Part shown: one piece after another, positions 17,885-27,660 of the stretch
Layout of the letters: every line of letters begins with the position of its first letter
Position numbering within the stretch: position 1 is the first letter of the stretch
Origin: Hyphomicrobium sp.
GTDB taxonomy: Bacteria; Pseudomonadota; Alphaproteobacteria; Rhizobiales; Hyphomicrobiaceae
Length of the DNA stretch: 64,000 bases
Direction: 5' to 3'
Assembly: GCA_016716675.1 (NCBI GenBank)
Contig: JADJVG010000011.1
Span: 58,097-122,096, forward strand
The notes under the pieces: generated by a model
The model's database searches: none
What the model saw: only the letters and a program-made list of their open reading frames with translations
Told to the model about the DNA's origin: nothing
Position numbers and translations under genes: made by a program

Positions 17885-18694
17885 GTGACTGAAGCGTCAG
17901 CACAATACACTTACCGCACGATCTTCATATCGGACGTGCACTTGGGGATGCGATCCTCACAAGCCGGAGCGCTGCTCGATTTCCTCAAAACGGCCGATGC
18001 GGAAAATTATTTTCTGGCCGGCGACATCATCGACTTCTGGAAGGTGCAGCGCGGGCCGCATTGGCCGCAATCGCACAATGACGTGCTGCAAAAGATTTTG
18101 CGCAAGGCGCGCAAGGGCGCTCGCATCGTGTTCATTCCCGGAAATCACGACGACGGCCTACGCGACTACTGCGGCATGACATTCGGCGGCATCGAAATTC
18201 ATCGCGACTACGTCCATGAAGCCGCCAACGGCAAGCGCTATTTGGTTTTGCATGGCGACGAGTTCGACGTGGTCGTGCGCTATGCCCGCTGGCTGGCCTT
18301 CCTTGGCGATCGTTCCTACGACGTGGCGCTGGCCCTCAATATCCCGCTGAATTTCGCCCGCCGCCTGTTCGGCTTCGATCACTGGTCGCTGTCCCAGTAC
18401 CTCAAGCTCAAGGTCAAGACGGCAGTCAAATTCATCGGCGAATATGAAGAAGCCTTATCGCACGAGGCCAAGCGCCGCGGTGTCGATGGTTTGATCTGCG
18501 GCCACATCCACCACGCCAACAACCGCATGCTGGGCGCGATCCACTACCTCAACTGCGGCGACTGGGTTGAAAGCTGCACGGCAATCGGCGAGCGCGCCGA
18601 CGGCACTTTTGAGATCATTGACTGGAAGGCCGAAATGGCGCGGCGCACGCCACCTGTGCTCGCGAGGCCGCGCGCAATGGTTCGCATTGCCTAA
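17885..18694 (+). CDS. plcP: PlcP-like metallophosphoesterase (phospholipase C for lipid remodelling; LpxH-like fold)
   Basis: This 269-residue calcineurin-type phosphoesterase has all metal-binding blocks: FISDVHLG, AGDIIDFW, PGNHDDG, LHGDEFD and ICGHIHHAN. By sequence alone such proteins are often labelled UDP-2,3-diacylglucosamine diphosphatase (LpxH). Immediate linkage to btaA and btaB instead fits PlcP of Sinorhizobium meliloti, which cleaves phospholipids to diacylglycerol when phosphate is scarce. I chose GTG 17885 because GGAG lies seven bases upstream and the Pho-like box then falls in promoter position; ATG 17834 is the alternative but would abut that box. A 29-base gap separates it from btaA. 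Confidence 0.8.
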   Translation: MTEASAQYTYRTIFISDVHLGMRSSQAGALLDFLKTADAENYFLAGDIIDFWKVQRGPHWPQSHNDVLQKILRKARKGARIVFIPGNHDDGLRDYCGMTFGGIEIHRDYVHEAANGKRYLVLHGDEFDVVVRYARWLAFLGDRSYDVALALNIPLNFARRLFGFDHWSLSQYLKLKVKTAVKFIGEYEEALSHEAKRRGVDGLICGHIHHANNRMLGAIHYLNCGDWVESCTAIGERADGTFEIIDWKAEMARRTPPVLARPRAMVRIA

Positions 18695-18723
18695 CACGCA
18701 TCCCAAGATCCAAGGAGGTCATC

Positions 18724-19968
18724 GTGACCATATCTGCGCGCACGCTTGAGCCGACAAGCGCGGAACTGCTTGGCGAAGCCGTCCACCAGAACGGCTTGTT
18801 CAGCGCCGCCGGCGTTCTGGAACGCACCTTTACATTTGCGTTCCGATCGATGGTTTATCCGCAGATCTGGGAAGACCCGCGCGCCGACATGGAAGCGCTG
18901 GAGCTGACACCACAAAGCCGGATGATGACAATCTCATCGGGCGGCTGCAACGCACTCAGCTATCTCACTCAAAATCCGGCCCGTATTTACGCCGTCGATT
19001 TGAACGAGACCCACATCGCGCTGCTGCGCCTCAAACTCGCAGCCGCCGAACACCTGCCCAATCACGCGACGTACCTGCGTTTCTTCGCCGGCGCCGAAGA
19101 CCATCGCAACGCCCACCTCTATACGGATTTGATCGCCCCACATCTCGACGCCGAAAGCCGCGGCTATTGGGAAGGCCGCGACATCAGCGGGCGGCGGCGC
19201 ATCACCCGCTTTGGCCGCAATTTCTACCGCTACGGTCTGCTTGGCCGCTTCATCAGCGCAGGCCACCTAATCGCGAAGGCGCTCGGCGGCGACCCATCGA
19301 AGCTGGCGGGTGCCAGAAGCCGCGACGAGCAGAAGCAGATATTTGATAGCGAACTTGCCCCCCTGTTCGACAAGCCGCTGGTTCGCTGGGCAACGTCGAA
19401 CCGGGCGTCGCTCTTCGGACTCGGCATTCCACCGGCGCAGTACGATGCCTTGTGTGACAACGGCGCACGCCATATGGCGGACGTGCTGCGCGAACGCGTC
19501 GAACGCCTGGCGACGGGTTTCGACCTCAGCGACAACTACTTCGCATGGCAAGCCTTTAATCGCGGATATTCGCGTGATCGCAACGCGCCGCTGCCGCCGT
19601 ATCTTGAGAAGGAAAACTTCGCGGCCATCAAGACGCGCACCAACCGCATCACGCCGATGCACGCCAACATGATCCACTTTCTGCGCGACGAACCGGCCGA
19701 AAGCCTGGATCGCTATTCATTGCTTGATGCGCAGGATTGGATGGATACCACCACATTGAATGCGCTCTGGGGACAGATCACACGCACAGCGCGCCCTGGT
19801 GCGCGGGTCATTTTCCGCACAGCCGGTGAGAAGACCATCCTGCCGGGCCGGGTCGATGAAACGCTCTTAGAGCAATGGACCTACGACGCCGGCCGCTCCG
19901 CCGAACTCTTTGCCCGCGACCGCTCCGCGATCTACGGCGGGTTCCACCTCTACATCAAGCCGGAGTGA
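18724..19968 (+). CDS. btaA: S-adenosylmethionine:diacylglycerol 3-amino-3-carboxypropyltransferase (DUF3419)
   Basis: This 414-residue enzyme transfers the 3-amino-3-carboxypropyl group of SAM to diacylglycerol, giving diacylglycerylhomoserine, the first step of betaine lipid synthesis. The N-terminus contains FAFRSMVYPQIWEDPRADME and the SAM-binding stretch MMTISSGGCNALSYLTQNP then IYAVDLNETHIALLRLK, both typical of BtaA/DUF3419. Motif RTNRITPMHANMIHFLRD lies near the C-terminus. Translation starts at GTG 18724 with a perfect AAGGAGG five bases upstream. The gene lies between the PlcP-like gene and btaB, so substrate supply and both synthesis steps are probably co-expressed. Confidence 0.9.
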   Translation: MTISARTLEPTSAELLGEAVHQNGLFSAAGVLERTFTFAFRSMVYPQIWEDPRADMEALELTPQSRMMTISSGGCNALSYLTQNPARIYAVDLNETHIALLRLKLAAAEHLPNHATYLRFFAGAEDHRNAHLYTDLIAPHLDAESRGYWEGRDISGRRRITRFGRNFYRYGLLGRFISAGHLIAKALGGDPSKLAGARSRDEQKQIFDSELAPLFDKPLVRWATSNRASLFGLGIPPAQYDALCDNGARHMADVLRERVERLATGFDLSDNYFAWQAFNRGYSRDRNAPLPPYLEKENFAAIKTRTNRITPMHANMIHFLRDEPAESLDRYSLLDAQDWMDTTTLNALWGQITRTARPGARVIFRTAGEKTILPGRVDETLLEQWTYDAGRSAELFARDRSAIYGGFHLYIKPE

Positions 19969-19972
19969 TTCG

Positions 19973-20626
19973 ATGGTCACGCAGTCGTCCGCCGAGTTGA
20001 TGGACCGGCAGTACCGCTATCAGCGCCATATCTATGATTTCACGCGCACGCACTATTTGTTCTGGCGGCGCCGGCTGATCGCCGAACTTGCCCCGCCGCA
20101 CGATGGAACAGTGGTTGAAGTGGCGTGCGGCACCGGTTGGAATCTTGTGCGCATCGCCAAGGCGTATCCGTCAGTGCGGCTCTATGGCTTCGACATTTCG
20201 CGCGCCATGCTGACAACGGCGACCGGCACAACAGCGCGGAACGGACTGCGCAAGCGCATTGGGCTAGCGCAAGGCGACGCCACGACCTTCGATCTCAACA
20301 CCATGTTCGGCGTCGCCACCGCCGACCGCATCGTGATCTCATATGCGTTGTCCATGATTCCCAACTGGCAACACGCCGTCGAACGCGCGGTGCAGCAGCT
20401 CGCGCCGGGCGGAGCGCTTCATATCGTCGACTTTGGGCGAATGGATACGATGCCGGACGTGCCGCGCACCGCGTTCCTGACGTTCCTGGCCCATTACAAC
20501 GTCTCGCCGCGCCGCGATCTCGAAGCAGTTCTGAGGTCCGCGGCGCACCGCTATAATCTTGCGCTGTCGTTCGAGACGTCGAAGGCCGGATATTGCACCT
20601 ACGCCGTGCTCAAGCGGACTGTTTGA
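19973..20626 (+). CDS. btaB: Diacylglycerylhomoserine N-methyltransferase
   Basis: This 217-residue SAM-dependent methyltransferase is expected to add three methyl groups to diacylglycerylhomoserine, forming the phosphorus-free lipid DGTS. The Rossmann motif I is VVEVACGTGWNLVRIAKA, followed by LYGFDISRAML (motif II) and ADRIVISYALSMIPNW. RYQRHIYDFTRTHYLFWRR at the N-terminus is typical of BtaB. The ATG at 19973 lies four bases after the btaA stop, so the two are translationally linked. It is convergent with the LysR-type gene, whose stop lies within this gene's last codons (overlap of about 17 bases). Confidence 0.9.
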   Translation: MVTQSSAELMDRQYRYQRHIYDFTRTHYLFWRRRLIAELAPPHDGTVVEVACGTGWNLVRIAKAYPSVRLYGFDISRAMLTTATGTTARNGLRKRIGLAQGDATTFDLNTMFGVATADRIVISYALSMIPNWQHAVERAVQQLAPGGALHIVDFGRMDTMPDVPRTAFLTFLAHYNVSPRRDLEAVLRSAAHRYNLALSFETSKAGYCTYAVLKRTV

Positions 20627-21560
20627 ACGGTAGGCACGACGCCTGCCCGTGTTGCGTCTCCGGCAAAATCTCCGATACGGCCGCCATCATAACTTCGGCG
20701 ATCGATTGGAAATGCTGCGACTGTGGTGTTGACCGGCGCCAGCACATGCCGATGGTACGAGCTAGCGGGAAGTCCGCCAATTCGCGCAATGTGATCCTGG
20801 CGTCTGCCGCTAGACGGGTTCGCGTATACAGCATGGGCAGAAAGGCAGCGCCGATGCCCCGCGCCACCATTTCGCGAAGCGTATCGAGGCTGGTGCCTTC
20901 ATAATCGTCACGCAGTATGGCCCCCGTTCGCTGACACAGGTGTTCGACGGTGGAATGCAGGTGATGTCCCTTCTTGAGCGTCAGAATATCGTGGTCCGCA
21001 AGATCGGCGCTGACCAGCGGCGTCTTCGACGCCAGTGGATGGTCGCTGGCCATGGCCAGCAGCAGCGGCTCATCGAAAAGCGGCAGTGACACCAGAGCGT
21101 CCGACGCCACCGGCAGAATCATAATGATGATGTCGTAGCCGCCGTTTTCGAGGGCCATCGCCAAATCAAATGGCGGCTCTTCGCGAACGTGGAGTTGCAG
21201 CTGCGGGAAATTGCGACGCAGGAGTGGGATGGCTCTTGGCAGCAGCGACGGGCCAATGGTTGGAGGCACGCCCGCCCGCAACACGCCCGACAAGCCTTTC
21301 AACCGCGTCTTGGCGATTTCTCGAATCGTCTGCGCATCGCGCAACATGCGCCGCGCAATGGCGACGATCTCTTCGCCGCACGGCGTAACGACGACCCGCG
21401 TGCTCGACCGCTCGACAAGCTCAAGCCCGAGTCGCTCCTCCAAGGCTTTCAACTGACTGGAGAGCGTAGACTGTGTCGTATTGGTGTGTTCAGCGGCGCG
21501 GCGGAAGTGCCGCGTATCGGCGATCGCGACCAAGTAATCAAGCTGCCGCAACGTCGGCAC
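20610..21560 (-). CDS. LysR-family regulator, OxyR-like but lacking the peroxidatic cysteine
   Basis: This 316-residue LysR-type transcription factor starts with the helix-turn-helix (LRQLDYLVAIADTRHFRRAA, then TTQSTLSSQLKALEERLG). The effector domain is closest in style to OxyR, with LLLAMASDHPLA and LTLKKGHHLHSTVEHLCQ. In OxyR the segment reads GHCLRDQ...C, where the first Cys (E. coli Cys199) senses peroxide and the second (Cys208) resolves it. Here the first is His200, while Cys209 is kept with the same spacing. Peroxide sensing by disulfide switching is therefore unlikely. No katG or ahpC adjoins it; the divergent region leads to the DUF7282-like gene. Confidence 0.85.
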   Translation of the reverse strand: MPTLRQLDYLVAIADTRHFRRAAEHTNTTQSTLSSQLKALEERLGLELVERSSTRVVVTPCGEEIVAIARRMLRDAQTIREIAKTRLKGLSGVLRAGVPPTIGPSLLPRAIPLLRRNFPQLQLHVREEPPFDLAMALENGGYDIIIMILPVASDALVSLPLFDEPLLLAMASDHPLASKTPLVSADLADHDILTLKKGHHLHSTVEHLCQRTGAILRDDYEGTSLDTLREMVARGIGAAFLPMLYTRTRLAADARITLRELADFPLARTIGMCWRRSTPQSQHFQSIAEVMMAAVSEILPETQHGQASCLPFKQSA

Positions 21561-21843
21561 GGAATGTCTCCCAGTGGCCCAGCGCTAAACCCGATGCTCG
21601 ATATGTAGGCGCGGTTTGCACTCCTACCAGTGCTATCCCGCAGGATTAACGCTTGGGCGCGTTCGTCAAAAGCGATTACCCGCATTCAAATTTCCCATTG
21701 GAAAACCTGACATTTCGATACCAGCTCAAGTGCAAGGAGAGTTGCTAGGCCCCGCACTACACGGCGTCGTGAAGACCTGTGAGCGCCGTCCGGCAGCGAT
21801 CCGATGAGATCAATGTTCAAACGAACAATAGGAGAAATTCGCC

Positions 21844-22308
21844 ATGACCACGATCAAGACGAATCAAGCGCTGATTGCTGCCGCGCTATTTGGTGGGACG
21901 GCGCTATTGATGATGCCTGCAATGTCTGATCCAGCGTTCGCCGCAACGGATGCCGGCGCAAACACTTTGGCAATTGCACCACCGTCCGTGCTGACCTTCG
22001 ATCAGAAGCTGGATGGCAAGACCGTCACCATCAAGTACGCCAACCTTCCAAACAAGGGCTACCTTGTGATTTACGGCAGCGACGCGGAAGGCAAACCGGC
22101 GAAGGAACCTCTCGGCTATGTTGCCCTGAGTGCAGGTGATCACCGCGACATCAAGGTCGAGTTGACGAAGGTACCGGCTAAAAACAGCCGTCTGTGGACG
22201 TCGCTGTACAATGAAAAGAACGGTGACTCCAAACTTGAAAAGGGCACCGACGTTTCGTACTGGGCGGGCCGGCCACTATCGACAGGTGGCGAGTTCAGGA
22301 TCGAATAA
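21844..22308 (+). CDS. Secreted DUF7282-like beta-rich protein
   Basis: This 154-residue protein has a signal peptide (QALIAAALFGGTALLMMPAM, cleavage near AFAATDA). The mature domain of about 115 residues is predicted beta-rich: VLTFDQKLDGKTVTIKYANL, KGYLVIYGSD, LGYVALSAGDHRDIKVEL and LWTSLYNEKNGD. That pattern (gain-of-function beta sandwich with V-I-x-G and a Gly-x-His turn) resembles DUF7282 domains, which are of unknown role in bacterial and archaeal cell envelopes. There are no cysteines. A ribosome site AGGAGAAATTCGCC precedes the ATG. A terminator follows. Confidence 0.65.
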   Translation: MTTIKTNQALIAAALFGGTALLMMPAMSDPAFAATDAGANTLAIAPPSVLTFDQKLDGKTVTIKYANLPNKGYLVIYGSDAEGKPAKEPLGYVALSAGDHRDIKVELTKVPAKNSRLWTSLYNEKNGDSKLEKGTDVSYWAGRPLSTGGEFRIE

Positions 22309-22340
22309 TTCCTCAGCCCTCCCAGTGTGCTCCTGACCCG

Positions 22341-22366
22341 ACGCCCGCGGATCGTCCGTGGGCGTT
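22341..22366 (+). terminator. Probable intrinsic terminator
   Basis: Arms ACGCCCGCGGA and TCCGTGGGCGT enclose a three-base loop, with one G-T type mismatch, followed by TTT. It lies 32 bases beyond the stop of the DUF7282-like gene. Confidence 0.6.
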
Positions 22367-22486
22367 TCACCTGTCGGATGCGCCGCTTCGCCGGGAGGCA
22401 AATGCTATCCAGAAAATCCTCGCGCCAAAGCCCCGGCTTGAACCAGGGCTTCGTGTCGTCGCTCTGCCGGGTCGGTCGTCTCAGGG

Positions 22487-23167
22487 TTAGGGCGCTGCTG
22501 TTCCATTGCTGACGGCGGTTGCCTCGGCGGCCGTCGCGACCAGTTCTGCGACGAGTGCCTTATCTTCCGCGGGGATCTCTGGTGTTGCGGCGTCTTCTGC
22601 TGCGTCCGCGGCTTCGCCAGACGCAGCTTCAGCAGCGGCCTCGGCTACGTCCTCGGTGGCCGCTTCACTTGCGGCTTCAGCGGTAGGCGCGGCGGCCTCC
22701 GCTGCAGGTTCTTGCGGAGCGGCGTCGCCGTCGCTGGCCGCTTCTTCAGGCGCTGCCGTTTGAGGCTCGTCTACGACGCTTTCAGCAACCGCTTCGACCG
22801 TTGCTTCTGCGGCGGCTTCAGCAGGTGCCTCGGCTGCGGCTTCAGCTGGTGCTTCTGCTGCGACTTCGGCCGGTGCTTCCGCTTCGGCTTCAGCTGGAGC
22901 GTCTGCTTCGGCTTCGGCAGGTGTTTCGGCTGCGGCTTCAGCTGATGCTTCTGCAGCGGCTTCAGCAGGTGCTTCTGCTGCGGCTTCTTCTGCCACTTCG
23001 ACTTCAGCAACGGCGTCAACCGGTGCCGCGGCGACGGCTGTCAACGCTTCTACGTCCTTTAACGCACGTTCGACAGCAACAAGCGTCTTGTAGTCGGTCG
23101 TTGCTTCAATCCGGGCGTGAAGCTCGCTGCATAACCCCTTGAGCTTTCCCAATACATCGTCGGACAT
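22487..23167 (-). CDS. Ala/Glu-rich repeat protein with a short helical head
   Basis: This encodes 226 residues. The first 45 (MSDDVLGKLKGLCSELHARI, then TDYKTLVAVERALKDVEAL) form a plausible helical domain. Nearly all the rest is Ala, Glu and Pro in loose tandem repeats of A-E-A-P-A-E-A-A, about residues 55-130, grading into a more varied acidic tail. It has no signal peptide or membrane helix. Such tails are acidic, extended or helical spacers. The repeats make length variation by slippage likely. No homologue is recognised. ATG 23167 is preceded by GAAAGGAAGAAT, a good ribosome site. Confidence 0.7.
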   Translation of the reverse strand: MSDDVLGKLKGLCSELHARIEATTDYKTLVAVERALKDVEALTAVAAAPVDAVAEVEVAEEAAAEAPAEAAAEASAEAAAETPAEAEADAPAEAEAEAPAEVAAEAPAEAAAEAPAEAAAEATVEAVAESVVDEPQTAAPEEAASDGDAAPQEPAAEAAAPTAEAASEAATEDVAEAAAEAASGEAADAAEDAATPEIPAEDKALVAELVATAAEATAVSNGTAAP

Positions 23168-23406
23168 CTATTCTTCCTTTCGCTCTGGTTTTTGGCAAAA
23201 AGTCGTTATTCGTCCGCGCATGACTGTTCATGCTGACGTGTGAGTTCAAATTTTCCAGTAATGCGCAAGAATAAAAGTACAGGAATATTTGAATCTGCGA
23301 AGGGACCCGTAGCGTTCTACACAGCTATAAAAATACGTAGGCCCTGATGCGGAGTGCACGGACCAACGCGGAGCTCACGCGCGAAAAGAGTGTGGTGCGA
23401 ACGCGC

Positions 23407-23438
23407 AAAAAAAAGCCCCGCAGCGATGCGGGGCTTTT
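23407..23438 (-). terminator. Intrinsic terminator downstream of groEL
   Basis: On the minus strand, AAAAGCCCCGC-ATCGCT-GCGGGGC is followed by a run of eight T residues. It lies about 130 bases beyond the groEL stop and is the likely end of the groESL transcript. Confidence 0.85.
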
Positions 23439-23478
23439 CTGTTGTGTTGGTGCGTTGGCTCGAGGTCCGTTGAACTTC

Positions 23479-23505
23479 TTAGAAGCCCGTGTCGTCCATG
23501 CCGCC
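23479..23505 (-). repeat. Vestigial second copy of the GroEL C-terminal codons
   Basis: Read on the minus strand, this segment encodes GGMDDTGF and a stop, closely matching the real GroEL end (GGMGDMGF and stop at 23568). It lies 89 bases downstream of the true stop and is preceded by unrelated sequence. It looks like a leftover of a duplicated or recombined groEL 3' end. Confidence 0.6.
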
Positions 23506-23567
23506 ACGCGAACCCGGGCTTGCCCGTGGTTCGCAAAGCAAAGTGTATGGGCGGCCCGGTCCTCGTT

Positions 23568-25214
<1,647 letters not shown>

Positions 25215-25265
25215 GTGTGGCAGCTCCTGAATAAATTGGGAAGTTTGGGGGAGAGTGCAGAACGA

Positions 25266-25577
25266 TTAGGCGGCTTTTGCCTTGGCGGCGCCATCGATGA
25301 CACCGAGGATGTCGCTTTCCTTCATGATCAGAAGGTCTTCGCCATCGATCTTGACTTCGGTGCCCGACCATTTGCCGAACAGCACGACGTCGCCTGCCTT
25401 AACGTCGAGCGGCGTGACCTTGCCGGCTTCGTCGCGGCCACCAGGGCCAACGGCAACAACTTTACCCTGCTGCGGCTTTTCCTTAGCCGTATCCGGGATG
25501 ATGATGCCGCCTGTCGTCTTGGTTTCTTCTTCGAGGCGCTTGACGACCACACGGTCGTGGAGCGGACGGAACTTCAT
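25266..25577 (-). CDS. groES: Co-chaperonin GroES
   Basis: This 103-residue lid protein of the chaperonin starts KFRPLHDRVVVKRLEEE and has the mobile loop region TKTTGGIIIPDTAKEKPQQG, which contacts GroEL. The C-terminal strand LLIMKESDILGVID is also typical. The length is slightly longer than the usual 95-97 residues because of an AAKAKAA tail. It is the first gene of groESL, with a ribosome site in the GAGGTTGGTCC leader before ATG 25577. Confidence 0.97.
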   Translation of the reverse strand: MKFRPLHDRVVVKRLEEETKTTGGIIIPDTAKEKPQQGKVVAVGPGGRDEAGKVTPLDVKAGDVVLFGKWSGTEVKIDGEDLLIMKESDILGVIDGAAKAKAA

Positions 25578-25715
25578 GGGACCAACCTCATGATAAGATT
25601 ATGATTTCTGCATTTCGCAGGTTTCGAGCAGGCGCCTTGAGGCACACCGCCAGCGAGCAGGGCACGACACGGATGAGCCATCGCCCTTACGCGCTGAGGT
25701 ATATGTAGGGAGCTG

Positions 25716-25742
25716 TTAGCAGTGTCAAGGCTTGAGTGCCAG
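25716..25742 (-). promoter_or_regulatory. CIRCE-like HrcA operator upstream of groESL
   Basis: TTAGCAGTG, nine bases, GAGTGCCAG matches the CIRCE consensus TTAGCACTC-N9-GAGTGCTAA at 14 of 18 arm positions with the exact spacer. It lies about 140 bases upstream of the groES start. HrcA repression is the likely control; a heat-shock sigma factor promoter was not identified. Confidence 0.8.
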
Positions 25743-25945
25743 ATCAGTTATCGGCGGGGGCATGCTGCCGCCCCATGCTGCCGCCCATGGCGCGGACATC
25801 TCCTCTGCGGGATCGGCTTGGCTCGATCCGCCCGCGCGCCTATTTCAAGAGAGCATCGACAAACTGGATACTCAAAACAACTGCGCCCGCGGTACGCAAT
25901 TCCGCAGGCGCATTCAAATTCGATATTCTGTCTTAGATCGCCAAC

Positions 25946-26299
25946 TTAGATTGCGAAGTCGTTGAGTTTCGCGCCCTTCTTCAGGCGTTCCAGCAACCAA
26001 TTCGGTTTGCGGCCACGGCCCGTCCAGGTATCGGCTTTATTCTCAGGATTTGCATACTTGGCGACGCCGATGGACTTGCCTTTGCCGGCTCCGCGGGTGC
26101 CACGCACGCCACCAAACAATTCAGTGACCGAAAAGCCGTGATTCTTGGCCAATTCGGACATCTTTTCCTTGAGTGCAGCGCGTTCGCGATCCCGCAACAC
26201 GGCGATGGCCTTTTGCACTCTCGCCTCAAGATCAACAAGCTCCTTCAAGGACATCTTGTCGAGATTGATTGCGGGTGACTTCTTTGCACTCTGCTTCAC
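25946..26299 (-). CDS. H-NS family DNA-binding protein (HvrA-like)
   Basis: This 117-residue protein has the alphaproteobacterial H-NS layout: an N-terminal coiled coil for dimerisation (KELVDLEARVQKAIAVLRDR) and a C-terminal DNA-binding segment, with KYANPENKADTWTGRGRKP as the core AT-hook-like loop. It probably binds AT-rich DNA as a nucleoid or photosynthesis/nitrogen regulator, like HvrA in Rhodobacter. I chose GTG 26299 because GAGG lies nine bases upstream; the frame remains open to ATG 26362, whose extra residues are not typical. It stands alone between groESL and the MacAB-type operon. Confidence 0.85.
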   Translation of the reverse strand: MKQSAKKSPAINLDKMSLKELVDLEARVQKAIAVLRDRERAALKEKMSELAKNHGFSVTELFGGVRGTRGAGKGKSIGVAKYANPENKADTWTGRGRKPNWLLERLKKGAKLNDFAI

Positions 26300-26427
26300 T
26301 GGAACAAACCTCAATTTTTTGATTTTTCTCCGTGTAGCCGATAACAGCGCGGAATGCATCAATTTTCTTAGCGCATTCGCTATTCGTTGCGAATTGGCTT
26401 AACTACAGTATGCGGCATAATTGGCGG

Positions 26428-27660
26428 CTATTCGCTGCGCAAAGCCTCAATTGGATTGAGATTCGCGGCCCGCCGGGCTGGAAAATATCCAAAGACGACG
26501 CCAGTTCCAGCCGCCGCTGCCATGGCGAGTGCAATCACAGATGGCGATATCAATACGGGCCATTGCGCAGCGTTTGCAACGACGACGGCAGCGCCAACAC
26601 CGAGCGCAATTCCAATAAAACCGCCAATAAGGCATAACGTTACGGCTTCAACCAGAAATTGCCGCATGATATCGCCGTGGCGGCCGCCAACTGCCATGCG
26701 CAGCCCTATTTCGCGGGTCCGCTCAGTCACTGAGACCAGCATGATATTCATGATGCCAATGCCGCCAACAATCAGCGATATCGCCGACGTAGCCGCCAGC
26801 AGATAGGTCATTGTGCTCAAAACTTCGGTGCGGGCCTTCATGAATTCCGCCAGATTACGAACGCTGAAATTGTCGTCCCCGCCCGGCTCTACGCGGCGGC
26901 GCTGACGCAATAACGTCTCGATGTCTTCCTGCGCATCCTTCAGATCGGTTCCGTCCTCGAACTTGATGTAGAGCTGGCCGACCTGATCGGCCTGAACCTG
27001 GCTTTTGCCGACGATTTGGCCGCGCGCTGTCGTCATCGGCAGCAACACCAGATCGTCCTGGTCGCGGCCGAAGCTCGACGGTCCTTTGCTCGCTAGCACG
27101 CCGATCACTTGAAACGGCGTGTTCTTGACGCGAATGATGGCGCCGACTGGATCATCGCCTTGAAAGAGCTGTTTGGCGACGGATTGTCCGAGGACTGCAA
27201 CTTTGGCGGAGGCGCGCATTTCCTGCATGCTTATATCACGGCCCGAGACGACCGGCCAATCGCGCACGGTCGTGTAGTCGGGATGAACGCCAGAGAGCGT
27301 CGTCGTCCAGTTGGCACTGCCGTTGACCACCGGACCGGAGCCGTTCAACTGCCCGGAGATCGCGACCACGCCTTGGATCTTGTCGCGGATCGCTGCGAGA
27401 TCACTTTCCGCCAACGGTAAGTCTGTGCCCGCACCTGCCGCACGGCCCATGACGCGGCTGGAGCCTGAGAATACGACCAGCATGTTCGATCCAAGCGACG
27501 CGATCTGCTTTTCCACTTCACTGCGCGCGCCAGAGCCTACCGCCACGAGAATGATGACCGACGCCACGCCGATGACGATGCCGAGCGTCGTCAATATCGA
27601 GCGCAGCAAATTGGAGCGCAACGCCGTCCAGGCAATTCTGAGGCTGTCGATAATCGTCAT
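26428..27660 (-). CDS. MacB-type ABC transporter permease
   Basis: This 410-residue permease is of the MacB/FtsX superfamily. An N-terminal helix (LLRSILTTLGIVIGVASVII) precedes a large periplasmic domain (about residues 45-280), and three helices close the protein, including ISLIVGGIGIMNIMLVSVTE and the final FGYFPARRAANLNPIEALR. It is the last gene of a three-gene operon, overlapping the ATPase gene by four bases (ATGA). Together with the adaptor it should drive export of a peptide, lipid or small molecule across the outer membrane through a TolC-like channel not present here. The substrate is unknown. Confidence 0.9.
   Translation of the reverse strand: MTIIDSLRIAWTALRSNLLRSILTTLGIVIGVASVIILVAVGSGARSEVEKQIASLGSNMLVVFSGSSRVMGRAAGAGTDLPLAESDLAAIRDKIQGVVAISGQLNGSGPVVNGSANWTTTLSGVHPDYTTVRDWPVVSGRDISMQEMRASAKVAVLGQSVAKQLFQGDDPVGAIIRVKNTPFQVIGVLASKGPSSFGRDQDDLVLLPMTTARGQIVGKSQVQADQVGQLYIKFEDGTDLKDAQEDIETLLRQRRRVEPGGDDNFSVRNLAEFMKARTEVLSTMTYLLAATSAISLIVGGIGIMNIMLVSVTERTREIGLRMAVGGRHGDIMRQFLVEAVTLCLIGGFIGIALGVGAAVVVANAAQWPVLISPSVIALAMAAAAGTGVVFGYFPARRAANLNPIEALRSE

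Noticed and set aside
22790..22990. Regular short repeats considered as a CRISPR or minisatellite
   Set aside because: They are codon-phase Ala/Glu/Pro repeats within a protein gene, with no spacers of equal length.
25757..25790. Two copies of CATGCTGCCGCCC upstream of groES
   Set aside because: Only a short local duplication with no link to a known operator.
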